Source: Nonomuraea endophytica (lineage in GTDB: Bacteria > Actinomycetota > Actinomycetes > Streptosporangiales > Streptosporangiaceae). From it: a stretch of DNA of 64,000 nucleotides. The position numbers and the translations under genes are program-made. Positions 56,547 through 64,000 of the stretch are shown piece by piece. Under the pieces are notes generated by a model, which saw only the letters and a list, made by a program, of their open reading frames with translations, was not told the origin of the DNA and searched no databases. The stretch spans positions 496,001 through 560,000 of the forward strand of contig NZ_JACHIN010000001.1 of assembly GCF_014203235.1 (NCBI RefSeq), in the 5' to 3' direction. How positions within the stretch are numbered: the stretch's first letter is position 1; every line of letters begins with the position of its first letter.

Positions 56547-57200
56547 ATGCGGGTGCTGATGGTCGAGGACCACGAGGAACTGGCGCTGACGGTCGCCGCC
56601 GGGCTGCGGCGCGAGGGCATGGCGGTGGACGTGGTCTTCGACGGCCACGCGGCGCTGGAACGCGCGGCGGCCAACGCCTATGACGTGGTCGTCCTGGATC
56701 GCGACCTGCCCGGCGTACACGGTGACGAGGTCTGCAGGACGCTGGCCGACGGGGGCTGCCCGGCGCGGGTGCTCATGCTCACCGCCGCGGGAACGATCTC
56801 CGACCGGGTCACCGGCCTGGGCATCGGCGCCGACGACTACCTGCCGAAGCCGTTCGCGTTCGCCGAGCTGGTCGCCCGGGTGCGCGCGCTGGCCAGGCGG
56901 GCGCGGCCCGCGCTGCCGCCGGTGCTGGCGAGGGGCGGGCTGAAGCTGGATCCGTCCACCCGGGTCGCCACCCGCGACGGACGCCGGCTAGTGCTGAGCC
57001 CGAAGGAGTTCGCGGTGCTGGAGCTGCTGCTGGCCGCGCAGGGCGCGGTGGTCTCGGCGGAGCAGTTGCTGGAGCGGGGCTGGGACGAGTTCGCCGACCC
57101 GTTCACGCAGACCGTGAAGGTGACGATCAGCCGCCTGCGCCGCAAACTCGGCGACCCGCCGCTGATCGAAACCATCCCCCAGGCCGGATACCGCATATGA
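56547..57200 (+). CDS. OmpR/PhoB-type response regulator
   Basis: A 217-residue DNA-binding response regulator. Receiver domain: VLMVEDHEE (acidic pocket Glu7/Asp8), phosphoacceptor Asp51 in VVVLDRDLPG, MLTAAG (switch Thr) and DDYLPKPFAF (Lys). The winged helix C-terminal domain covers about 125-217 (LVLSPKEFAVLELLLAAQGA, TVKVTISRLRRKLGDPPLIE and TIPQAGYRI). Its stop overlaps the histidine kinase start by 4 nt. The regulon is unknown; an inverted repeat just upstream suggests autoregulation. Confidence 0.95.
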   Translation: MRVLMVEDHEELALTVAAGLRREGMAVDVVFDGHAALERAAANAYDVVVLDRDLPGVHGDEVCRTLADGGCPARVLMLTAAGTISDRVTGLGIGADDYLPKPFAFAELVARVRALARRARPALPPVLARGGLKLDPSTRVATRDGRRLVLSPKEFAVLELLLAAQGAVVSAEQLLERGWDEFADPFTQTVKVTISRLRRKLGDPPLIETIPQAGYRI

Positions 57201-58288
57201 GGACCGTGCGGTTTCGGCTGACCGTGCTCTACAGCGGCCTGTTCGTGGTGGCCGGGGCGCTGCTGGTCGTGCTTACCTATTTCCTTGTCGAGCACTCCCC
57301 CTTCCCCAGCCCGCCGGCCGCCCCCGTCCTGCCGGGCAGCGGAGCCGCGCGGGCTGTGACCCTCCAGGAGCCGAGGCTGGGCGGCCTCCGGGACCCGGCC
57401 GCGTCCACGCGGCTGCTGGTCAACTCGCTGATCGCGCTGGGCGCCATGGCGATAGCCTCCCTCTGGCTGGGGTGGCTGGTCGCCGGGCGGGCGTTGCGGC
57501 CGCTGGGCGTGATGACCGCGACGGTACGCCGCATCACCGCCGACCGGCTGGACCGCCGCCTGTCGGCGACCGGGCCCGACGACGAGCTCAGGGAGCTGGC
57601 CGACACCTTCGACCAGCTTCTCGACCGGCTCGACGCGGCCTTCACCGCGCAGCGCCGCTTCGTGGCCAACGCCTCGCACGAGCTGCGCACGCCGCTGACC
57701 CTTCAGCGCGCGATGGCCGAGGTGGCGCTGGCCGATCCGGACGCCGACGTGGTGGCGCTGCGGGCCGTACTGGAAAGGCTGCTGGCCGCGGGCCGGCACC
57801 AGGAGCGGCTCATCGAGGCGCTCCTGACACTGGCCCGCGGCCAGCAGGGCCTCGATCGGCGGGAACCACTCGACCTGGCCGCGGTCGCCGAGCCGTTCCT
57901 GGACCATCCGGGCGTGCGCGCGACGCTGGCCCCCGCGCCGGTCTCCGGTGACCGCGCCCTCCTGGAACGCCTGGTCGCGAACCTGGTCGACAACGCCGTG
58001 ACGTACAACAGGCCGGGCGGCTGGATCACGGTGGAGACCGGCGCGGAGGACGCCGCTGCCACCCTCCGCGTCGCGAACTCCGGCGCGGTGATCCCGCCCG
58101 AGCAGGTGCCGATGCTCCTGCAGCCGTTCCAGCGCCTGGAGCCGGGGCGGCGGGCCTCGGGAGACGGCCTCGGGCTCGGCCTGTCGATCGTGGCCGCCAT
58201 CGTCCGGGCCCACCGCGGCACGCTCGATCTCGGCGCGCTGCCCGACGGCGGCCTGAGCGTGAGCGTCACCCTGCCACGCCGTCCTTGA
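57197..58288 (+). CDS. Sensor histidine kinase
   Basis: A 363-residue membrane kinase pairing with the upstream response regulator. Transmembrane helix 1 is LTVLYSGLFVVAGALLVVLT, a short external loop of about 45 residues follows, then helix 2 LLVNSLIALGAMAIASLWLG. HAMP linker to about 150, H-box FVANASHELRTPL with the phosphoacceptor His, N-box LVANLVDNAVTYN and G-box GDGLGLGLSIV. The small external sensor suggests a membrane or small-molecule signal. Its 3' end overlaps the convergent ABM-like gene by 23 nt. Confidence 0.95.
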   Translation: MRTVRFRLTVLYSGLFVVAGALLVVLTYFLVEHSPFPSPPAAPVLPGSGAARAVTLQEPRLGGLRDPAASTRLLVNSLIALGAMAIASLWLGWLVAGRALRPLGVMTATVRRITADRLDRRLSATGPDDELRELADTFDQLLDRLDAAFTAQRRFVANASHELRTPLTLQRAMAEVALADPDADVVALRAVLERLLAAGRHQERLIEALLTLARGQQGLDRREPLDLAAVAEPFLDHPGVRATLAPAPVSGDRALLERLVANLVDNAVTYNRPGGWITVETGAEDAAATLRVANSGAVIPPEQVPMLLQPFQRLEPGRRASGDGLGLGLSIVAAIVRAHRGTLDLGALPDGGLSVSVTLPRRP

Positions 58289-58649
58289 GGCGTTCGTGCG
58301 CCTCGTCCCAGCCTGCCGGGGCGGCGGCCGTCCAGAACTCGAACGTCGATGCCGCCATGCTGTTCTTGTACGCCTGGACGATGCCGCGGTGCGGTTGCGC
58401 CCCGGCGAACGCGCCGAGCGCCGCGCGGTCCGTCCACGCCGACAGCGTCCAGAAGGTCTTCTTGAACGGCGCCGCCTTCAACGTGGCCCCCACCGCCCCC
58501 GCGCTCCGCCGGGCCTGCAGCAACATCCGCATCGCCTGGAACAGGAACCCGGGCACCTGGGCCAGGCTCTTCAGCTCGAACCGGGACGCCATCACCTGCA
58601 CGTCGCCCACATGGCCGGCGGCGGGTCCGGGCACCCAAGGAGTGATCAT
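58266..58649 (-). CDS. ABM/DUF3291-like dimeric alpha-beta-barrel protein
   Basis: A 127-residue protein from the ATG at 58649, 6 nt after GAGG. The sequence (FELKSLAQVPGFLFQAMRML, TFWTLSAWTDRAALGAFA and PHRGIVQAYKNSMAAS) resembles DUF3291/antibiotic-monooxygenase-like barrel proteins, whose members bind haem or small ligands; no catalytic residue can be named. It lies downstream of the TetR gene on the same strand, with an inverted repeat in the gap, so it is likely part of the TetR regulon. Confidence 0.7.
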   Translation of the reverse strand: MITPWVPGPAAGHVGDVQVMASRFELKSLAQVPGFLFQAMRMLLQARRSAGAVGATLKAAPFKKTFWTLSAWTDRAALGAFAGAQPHRGIVQAYKNSMAASTFEFWTAAAPAGWDEAHERLKDGVAG

Positions 58650-58671
58650 GTCGCACCTCATCTCGTTCGAG

Positions 58672-58692
58672 TTAGATAGTAGCACTATCTAA
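58672..58692 (-). promoter_or_regulatory. Putative operator upstream of the ABM-like gene
   Basis: TTAGATAG-TAGCA-CTATCTAA is a perfect 8-bp inverted repeat with 5-nt spacer lying between the TetR stop (58700) and the ABM-like start (58649). It differs from the repeats at 59290-59327, so a different regulator may use it. Confidence 0.65.
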
Positions 58693-58699
58693 TGAGATG

Positions 58700-59272
58700 T
58701 CAACGGGCGATCAGCCGCTCCACCAGCACGTCGACCAGCTCGTGCGCCTCCTGCTCGGAGAAGAGGCCGGGCAGCGTCAGCCGTTCCATGATCAGCCAGT
58801 TGAGCGCGAGCATCAGCGTCACGACCGTGGTGGAGTCACCCGGCAGGCCGGAGGCCGCGTGGTTGGCGATGTTCTGGTCGACGTCGGCGCGGATGCGCTT
58901 GGTGACGACCTCACGCAGTTCGGGGCGGCGCGTGGACTCCAGGCGCAGTTCGAGCAGCGCCAGGAAACCGGTGTTGAAGGCCATGATCCGGTCGACCAGC
59001 TCGTGCATGAGCCGGGCGAAGTGCGCGCGATCCTGGCCTCCCACGTCGAGCTGGGCCATGGTCTCGTCGTCGGGCAGCAGCCGCTCGTAGATGCGTCCGC
59101 CGGCCTGGGTCAGCAGGTCGTCGCGGCTGCTGAAGTAGTTGGACGCGGTGCCCGTCGGCACCTCGGCCGCCGCGTCGACCGCGCGGAACGTCAGCCCGCG
59201 CGCCCCCTCCTTGGCCAGCACCTCGATCGCGGCGTCGACCAACGCCTGCCGCCGCTCAGGATTCTTCCGCAC
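58700..59272 (-). CDS. TetR-family transcriptional regulator
   Basis: About 190 residues from GTG 59272, 9 nt after GGAG. The helix-turn-helix is RRQALVDAAIEVLAKEGARG followed by LTFRAVDAAAEVPTGTASNYFSSRDDLL, the TetR signature. The ligand-binding helices follow, including LMLALNWLIMERLTLPG. It diverges from a DHFR-like reductase gene across an AT-richer region with repeats of AGTACTAC, and lies upstream of the ABM-like gene. Ligand unknown. Confidence 0.93.
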   Translation of the reverse strand: MRKNPERRQALVDAAIEVLAKEGARGLTFRAVDAAAEVPTGTASNYFSSRDDLLTQAGGRIYERLLPDDETMAQLDVGGQDRAHFARLMHELVDRIMAFNTGFLALLELRLESTRRPELREVVTKRIRADVDQNIANHAASGLPGDSTTVVTLMLALNWLIMERLTLPGLFSEQEAHELVDVLVERLIAR

Positions 59273-59289
59273 TTGACACCACTCCATCT

Positions 59290-59327
59290 GTAGTACTACG
59301 TTGAGACCACTTCAAACAGAGTACTAC
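59290..59327. promoter_or_regulatory. Repeats between divergent tetR and DHFR-like genes
   Basis: GTAGTACTAC (59290-59299) is a perfect 10-bp palindrome. Its half AGTACTAC recurs at 59320-59327. Two sites 28 bp apart in a divergent promoter suggest binding of the TetR protein. Confidence 0.6.
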
Positions 59328-59341
59328 ACGCGGAGTTTAAA

Positions 59342-59917
59342 ATGCGAAAGCTTGTCTACTACGTCGGCGTCTCCATCGACGGCTACATCGCCGGCCCCTC
59401 CAACCAGTGGGACTTTTACCCGGTCTCCGACCAGATGTCGGCCTGGATCAACGCCCGCTACCCCGAGACCCTGCCCACGCACGTACGCGCGCACGTCGGC
59501 CTCGAAGGCGCGCCCAACCAGCGCTTCGACACCCTCGTGATGGGCCGCGGCACCTACGACCCCGCCCTGGAGATCAATGTCACCAGCCCGTACGGCCACC
59601 TGCGCCAGTACATCGTCTCCACCACCCTGGGAAAGATCGACGACCCGGCCGTCGAACTGGTCACCGAGGACCCCATCGGGCTGGTCAGGCGCCTCAAGGC
59701 CGAGGACACCGGACAGGACGTCTGGCTGGCCGGTGGCGGCAAGCTGGCCGCGAGCGTGCTCCCGGAGATCGACGAGCTGATCATCAAGAGCTACCCGGTC
59801 GTGGCCGGTGACGGCGTGGCCGCCTTCTCCGGCGGCTTCGACCCGACGCTGTTCACGCCCACCCAGCGGGAGAGCTTCGACAACGGGGCCCAGGTCACCT
59901 GGTTCACCCGTGGCTAG
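59342..59917 (+). CDS. Dihydrofolate-reductase-like protein (RibD C-terminal family)
   Basis: A 191-residue NADPH-binding reductase. It opens MRKLVYYVGVSIDGYIAGP, typical of the RibD_C/DHFR-like family in actinomycetes, and has FDTLVMGRGTYD, YIVSTTLGKIDDPAVELV, QDVWLAGGGKLAASVLPEID and ELIIKSYPVVAGDGVAAF. These proteins share the fold of riboflavin-pathway reductase but lack the deaminase domain; their natural substrates are mostly unknown. It is controlled by the divergent TetR gene. A terminator lies 12 nt downstream. Confidence 0.9.
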   Translation: MRKLVYYVGVSIDGYIAGPSNQWDFYPVSDQMSAWINARYPETLPTHVRAHVGLEGAPNQRFDTLVMGRGTYDPALEINVTSPYGHLRQYIVSTTLGKIDDPAVELVTEDPIGLVRRLKAEDTGQDVWLAGGGKLAASVLPEIDELIIKSYPVVAGDGVAAFSGGFDPTLFTPTQRESFDNGAQVTWFTRG

Positions 59918-59929
59918 CCGTACACGAAA

Positions 59930-59960
59930 AAGGACCCGCACCCCGAGGGGGCGGGTCCTT
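59930..59960 (-). terminator. Intrinsic terminator between the DHFR-like and guaB3 genes
   Basis: Perfect 10-bp stem (AAGGACCCGC at 59930-59939 and GCGGGTCCTT at 59951-59960) with an 11-nt loop. On the minus strand it is followed by a T-run, so it is a canonical terminator for guaB-guaB3, and it may also serve the plus-strand gene. Confidence 0.85.
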
Positions 59961-59973
59961 CGTGTCGCGGACG

Positions 59974-61092
59974 TCAGCGCTGCACCGGCGCGACCACGAC
60001 CTCCACGCGCTGGAACTCCTTGATGTCGGAGTAGCCGGTGGAGGCCATCGTGCGCTTCAGCGCGCCCATGAGGTTCATCGAGCCGTCGGCCACGCTGGAC
60101 GGACCGTGGAAGATCTGCTCCAGCGTGCCCACCGTGCCGAACTCCACCCGGCGCCCGCGCGGCAGGTCGGGGTGGTGCGCCTCCGAGCCCCAGTGGAACC
60201 CGTGGCCCGGTGCCTCGGCCGCCCTGGCCAGCGGCGAACCGACCATGACCGCGTCGGCGCCGCAGGCGATCGCCTTGGCGATGTCGCCGGAGGTGCCCAT
60301 GCCGCCGTCGGCGATCACGTGCACGTACCGGCCGCCGGACTCGTCCATGTAGTCGCGGCGGGCGGCCGCCACGTCGGAGATGGCCGTGGCCATCGGCACC
60401 GCCACGCCCAGCACGTTGCGGGTGGTGTGGGAGGCGCCGCCGCCGAAGCCGACCAGCACGCCGGCCGCGCCGGTGCGCATGAGGTGCAGCGCCGCCGTGT
60501 GCGTGGCGCAGCCGCCGACGATCACCGGGACGTCGAGCTCATAGATGAACTGCTTGAGGTTGAGCGGCTCGGCCTTGCCCGAGACGTGCTCGGCCGAGAC
60601 GGTGGTGCCGCGGATGACGAAGATGTCGACACCCGCGTCGATGACCGTCTTGTGATACTGCACGGTGCGCTGCGGCGACAGCCGCACGGCGGCGGTGACG
60701 CCGGAGGCGCGGATCTCCTCGATGCGCCGGCCGATCAGCTCTTCCTTGATCGGCGCCGCGTAGATCTCCTGCAGCCGCTTGGTGGCGGCCGCCGAGTCGA
60801 GCGCGGCACACTCCTCCAGCAGCGGCGACGGGTCCTCGTAACGCGTCCAGAGCCCTTCGAGGTCGAGCGGCGCCAGGCCGCCGAGGCGGCCGATCTCGAT
60901 CGCGGTCGCCGGCGAGACGACACTGTCCATGGGCGCGACCACGACAGGCAGCTCGAACCGGTAAGCGTCGATCTGCCAGGCGATCGAGACCTCTTCCGGG
61001 TCACGGGTACGCCGCGAGGGCACGAGGCCGATCTCGTCGAGCGCATACGCCCGGCGGCCCGTCTTGCCCCGGCCGATCTCCACCTGAGTCAT
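59974..61092 (-). CDS. guaB3: GuaB3-family IMP dehydrogenase-related protein
   Basis: A 372-residue TIM-barrel protein of the IMPDH/GMP-reductase superfamily. It has AYALDEIGLVPSRRTRDPEE, PVVVAPMDSVVSPATA, VGCATHTAALHLMRTGAAGV, VLVGFGGGASHTTR (in place of the catalytic GxGSxCxTR loop Cys) and ADGGMGTSGDIAKAIACGADAVMVGSPLA. The missing active Cys fits GuaB3, a conserved actinobacterial paralogue of uncertain catalytic role. It follows guaB with a 3-nt gap, behind GAAGG, so it is co-expressed. Confidence 0.95.
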   Translation of the reverse strand: MTQVEIGRGKTGRRAYALDEIGLVPSRRTRDPEEVSIAWQIDAYRFELPVVVAPMDSVVSPATAIEIGRLGGLAPLDLEGLWTRYEDPSPLLEECAALDSAAATKRLQEIYAAPIKEELIGRRIEEIRASGVTAAVRLSPQRTVQYHKTVIDAGVDIFVIRGTTVSAEHVSGKAEPLNLKQFIYELDVPVIVGGCATHTAALHLMRTGAAGVLVGFGGGASHTTRNVLGVAVPMATAISDVAAARRDYMDESGGRYVHVIADGGMGTSGDIAKAIACGADAVMVGSPLARAAEAPGHGFHWGSEAHHPDLPRGRRVEFGTVGTLEQIFHGPSSVADGSMNLMGALKRTMASTGYSDIKEFQRVEVVVAPVQR

Positions 61093-61095
61093 GTT

Positions 61096-62616
<1,521 letters not shown>

Positions 62617-62697
62617 TTAGGGCCTGCCTGCAAACGAAACCGCGCGGGTCCGCAAGATGGGGGAGCACGATGGTGGGGAGAACGCGCCGGGGGGACG

Positions 62698-62775
62698 ATG
62701 ACCCCCACGGACCGCCGCCTCCCCGGCGCCCCCGGAGAGGGCACAAAAGTGCCGGAGGAACCGGCCGGTCGGTGA
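62698..62775 (+). CDS. Possible small ORF (25 codons) with ribosome site and terminator
   Basis: From ATG 62698, behind GGGGGAC, the frame reads MTPTDRRLPGAPGEGTKVPE and five more residues to a TGA at 62773. A 14-bp-stem hairpin overlaps its end. The arrangement (ribosome site, short frame, terminator) could be a small protein or leader-peptide gene, but nothing matches a known family. The same region could instead be a non-coding small RNA. Confidence 0.3.
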   Translation: MTPTDRRLPGAPGEGTKVPEEPAGR

Positions 62776-62794
62776 TCCGCCCGGTTCCTCCGGC
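62751..62794. terminator. Strong hairpin between divergent genes
   Basis: Perfect 14-bp stem (GCCGGAGGAACCGG at 62751-62764 and CCGGTTCCTCCGGC at 62781-62794) with a 16-nt loop. Preceding GGCAC-AAAA-GTGCC (about 62740-62753) is a smaller hairpin. It lies between divergent genes, so it does not end either of them; it may end a short plus-strand transcript or structure the guaB leader. Confidence 0.7.
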
Positions 62795-62925
62795 CACCGG
62801 CATCTGGTCGGACGCGCTTTACGCCACCGAACCCCCCTCCGCGTCCTGATGGCCGCGTCGCCCGACCTGTGATGCCGACGCTGGGTTAAGCCTGCGTTAC
62901 TCATGGGCACACCGCAATGTGAAAA

Positions 62926-62939
62926 CGTGCAATTGCACG
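62926..62939. promoter_or_regulatory. Palindromic operator candidate upstream of the TrmB/LuxR gene
   Basis: CGTGCAATTGCACG is a perfect 14-bp palindrome about 103 nt before the regulator start. A further half-site TTGCAC follows at about 62945. It may bind the adjacent regulator or another protein. Confidence 0.6.
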
Positions 62940-63042
62940 AAGTTGCACCCCCCGCCGAAGGAGTCAGAGCAACACCCGGACAGAGGTCCGGAGCCGGGTT
63001 ATCCTCGCCGCACGCCCGTGTCCCCCCTACGGAGCCCCCCAC

Positions 63043-64000
63043 ATGCGTAACGAGCCCACCACCGTTTCCGATCCACTCGAGACGCTGGGCCTCGACCCGG
63101 CACAGACCGCGCTGTACACCGCGGTCCTACGCCTGCACCGCGCCACGCTGGCCGAGCTGGCCGAGGCCATGGACGGCCCGGCCGACAAGGTAGGCAGGCA
63201 GCTCGAGGACCTCGTCAGGCTGGGCGTGGTGGACGAGCGGTCCGGCGAATACCTCGCCCGGCACCCGGCCGCCGCACTCGGCCGGCTGATCGCCGAGCGG
63301 CTGGACCGGCTGGCCGAGGAGAGCCGTCGCATCGACTCCGCCCTGGGCTCCATCCGCGGCCTCATCCGGGACTACGACGCCGGCCGCCATTACCAGAGCG
63401 GCCCTTTTCCGGTCGAACTGGTCAGCGGGGCCGATGTGCTCTACGAGAGCGTGGTCGGCATGGCCGTACAGGCTCCTCCGCTGGAGTTGCTGATCGCCAT
63501 CCCCGACGAACGCACCATGACCGACTTTGTCCGCAAATTTGCCGACCCGTGGATCGATGCCCAGAGACGTCGCCTGCTCAGCATGCGCGCGGTGATCCCC
63601 GTGACCACGCTTGCCCTGCCAGGCGTCCGCGACCAGCTCACCCGCCTGCTGGAATCCGGCGGGCGGGTCCGCACCCTCGACCGCGTGCCCAGCTGGTTCA
63701 TGACCGCGGGCCCCGAAGCAGCCGGTCTCCCCGCGCTCTGGGGCGGCGGCCTACCCGACCACGCCTACAACTTCTACCTGGTCCGCGCGCCCATCGTGGT
63801 CGGCGTCCTACGCTCCCTCTTCGAGGAACTGTGGAGCCGCTCCGTCCCCCTCCCCTGGGGACGCCGGGGCGACGGCATGGTCCAGGTGCTGCGGCTGGCG
63901 GCGCAGGGCATGTGCGACGACTCGATCGCCCGCCAGCTCGGCGTCTCGGTCCGCACCGTCCGCGCCCGCTTCGCCGACGCGATGGCCGAACTGGGGGCAC
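63043..64000 (+). CDS. TrmB-like/LuxR-type transcriptional regulator (partial)
   Basis: At least 319 residues from the ATG at 63043, behind GGAG; the end lies outside the window. Residues about 10-75 form a winged helix of TrmB type (LETLGLDPAQTALYTAVLRL, HRATLAELAEAMDGPADKVG, RQLEDLVRLGVV). A middle region resembles the phospholipase-D-like part of TrmB proteins, and from about 285 a LuxR helix-turn-helix begins (MVQVLRLAAQGMCDDSIARQ, LGVSVRTVRARFADAMAELG). Such TrmB-LuxR hybrids are common in actinomycetes. Regulated genes unknown. Confidence 0.88.
   Translation, partial: MRNEPTTVSDPLETLGLDPAQTALYTAVLRLHRATLAELAEAMDGPADKVGRQLEDLVRLGVVDERSGEYLARHPAAALGRLIAERLDRLAEESRRIDSALGSIRGLIRDYDAGRHYQSGPFPVELVSGADVLYESVVGMAVQAPPLELLIAIPDERTMTDFVRKFADPWIDAQRRRLLSMRAVIPVTTLALPGVRDQLTRLLESGGRVRTLDRVPSWFMTAGPEAAGLPALWGGGLPDHAYNFYLVRAPIVVGVLRSLFEELWSRSVPLPWGRRGDGMVQVLRLAAQGMCDDSIARQLGVSVRTVRARFADAMAELGA

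Overview
The window is high-GC, densely coded DNA with GTG and TTG starts, many 1-4 nt start/stop overlaps and strong G/C third-position bias. This is typical of a filamentous actinomycete. The guaA / choD-like GMC oxidoreductase / guaB3 / guaB order on one strand matches the conserved actinobacterial arrangement known from Mycobacterium. General gene style suggests Streptosporangiales (Nonomuraea-like), which is an inference. No rRNA, tRNA, CRISPR array or recognisable insertion sequence was seen.

Layout. (1) 1-11.6 kb is a cell-surface glycopolymer locus, mostly on the minus strand: a partial GT2, a GT2 fused to a CDP-glycerol glycerophosphotransferase (teichoic-acid type), a polytopic protein, GtrA, a DUF2304-like protein, a polyprenyl-phosphate-type GT2 and an AftA-like GT-C enzyme. 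On the plus strand follow a secreted polysaccharide deacetylase and a paralogue of the polytopic protein. (2) 11.5-17.9 kb holds regulator/effector pairs: HxlR with an MFS exporter, MarR with a haloalkane-dehalogenase-like hydrolase, a secreted SGNH esterase, and an FAD monooxygenase with a small membrane protein. (3) 17.9-25.8 kb is accessory. It has a fragment of an ABC ATPase, a fibronectin-III secreted protein and a minus-strand cassette: XRE/TPR regulator, two frameshifted small ORFs, a radical SAM protein with an eight-fold C-x-P tail, a PCMT-like methyltransferase and an inositol-monophosphatase-like protein. Copies of an intergenic repeat lie on both sides of the cassette, which abuts the 3' end of guaA. 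(4) 25.8-39.9 kb is backbone with insertions: guaA, SDR, GNAT, Lrp divergent from a PLP decarboxylase, and a LacI regulon (hydrolase, LacI, MFS sugar carrier) with two matching palindromes. It ends with a DUF885 protein, an MBL-fold protein, a GMC oxidoreductase and a succinate-semialdehyde-type dehydrogenase. (5) 39.9-48.4 kb holds a receptor Ser/Thr kinase with a sensor C-terminus, a beta-propeller lipoprotein, a compact LuxR ATPase and an M36 metallopeptidase. (6) 48.4-56.3 kb holds glpD, an alpha/beta hydrolase and an amino-sugar operon (SIS isomerase/deaminase, nagA, PfkB kinase, class II aldolase) divergent from a DeoR repressor. (7) 56.5-64 kb holds a two-component system, a TetR switch with a DHFR-like reductase and an ABM-like protein, guaB3-guaB, and a partial TrmB/LuxR-type regulator.

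The candidate for an undescribed system is the cassette at 19.9-25.3 kb. A radical SAM enzyme carrying its own Cys/Pro repeat tail is translationally coupled to a PCMT-type methyltransferase of the kind used in RiPP maturation, and no separate precursor peptide is evident.
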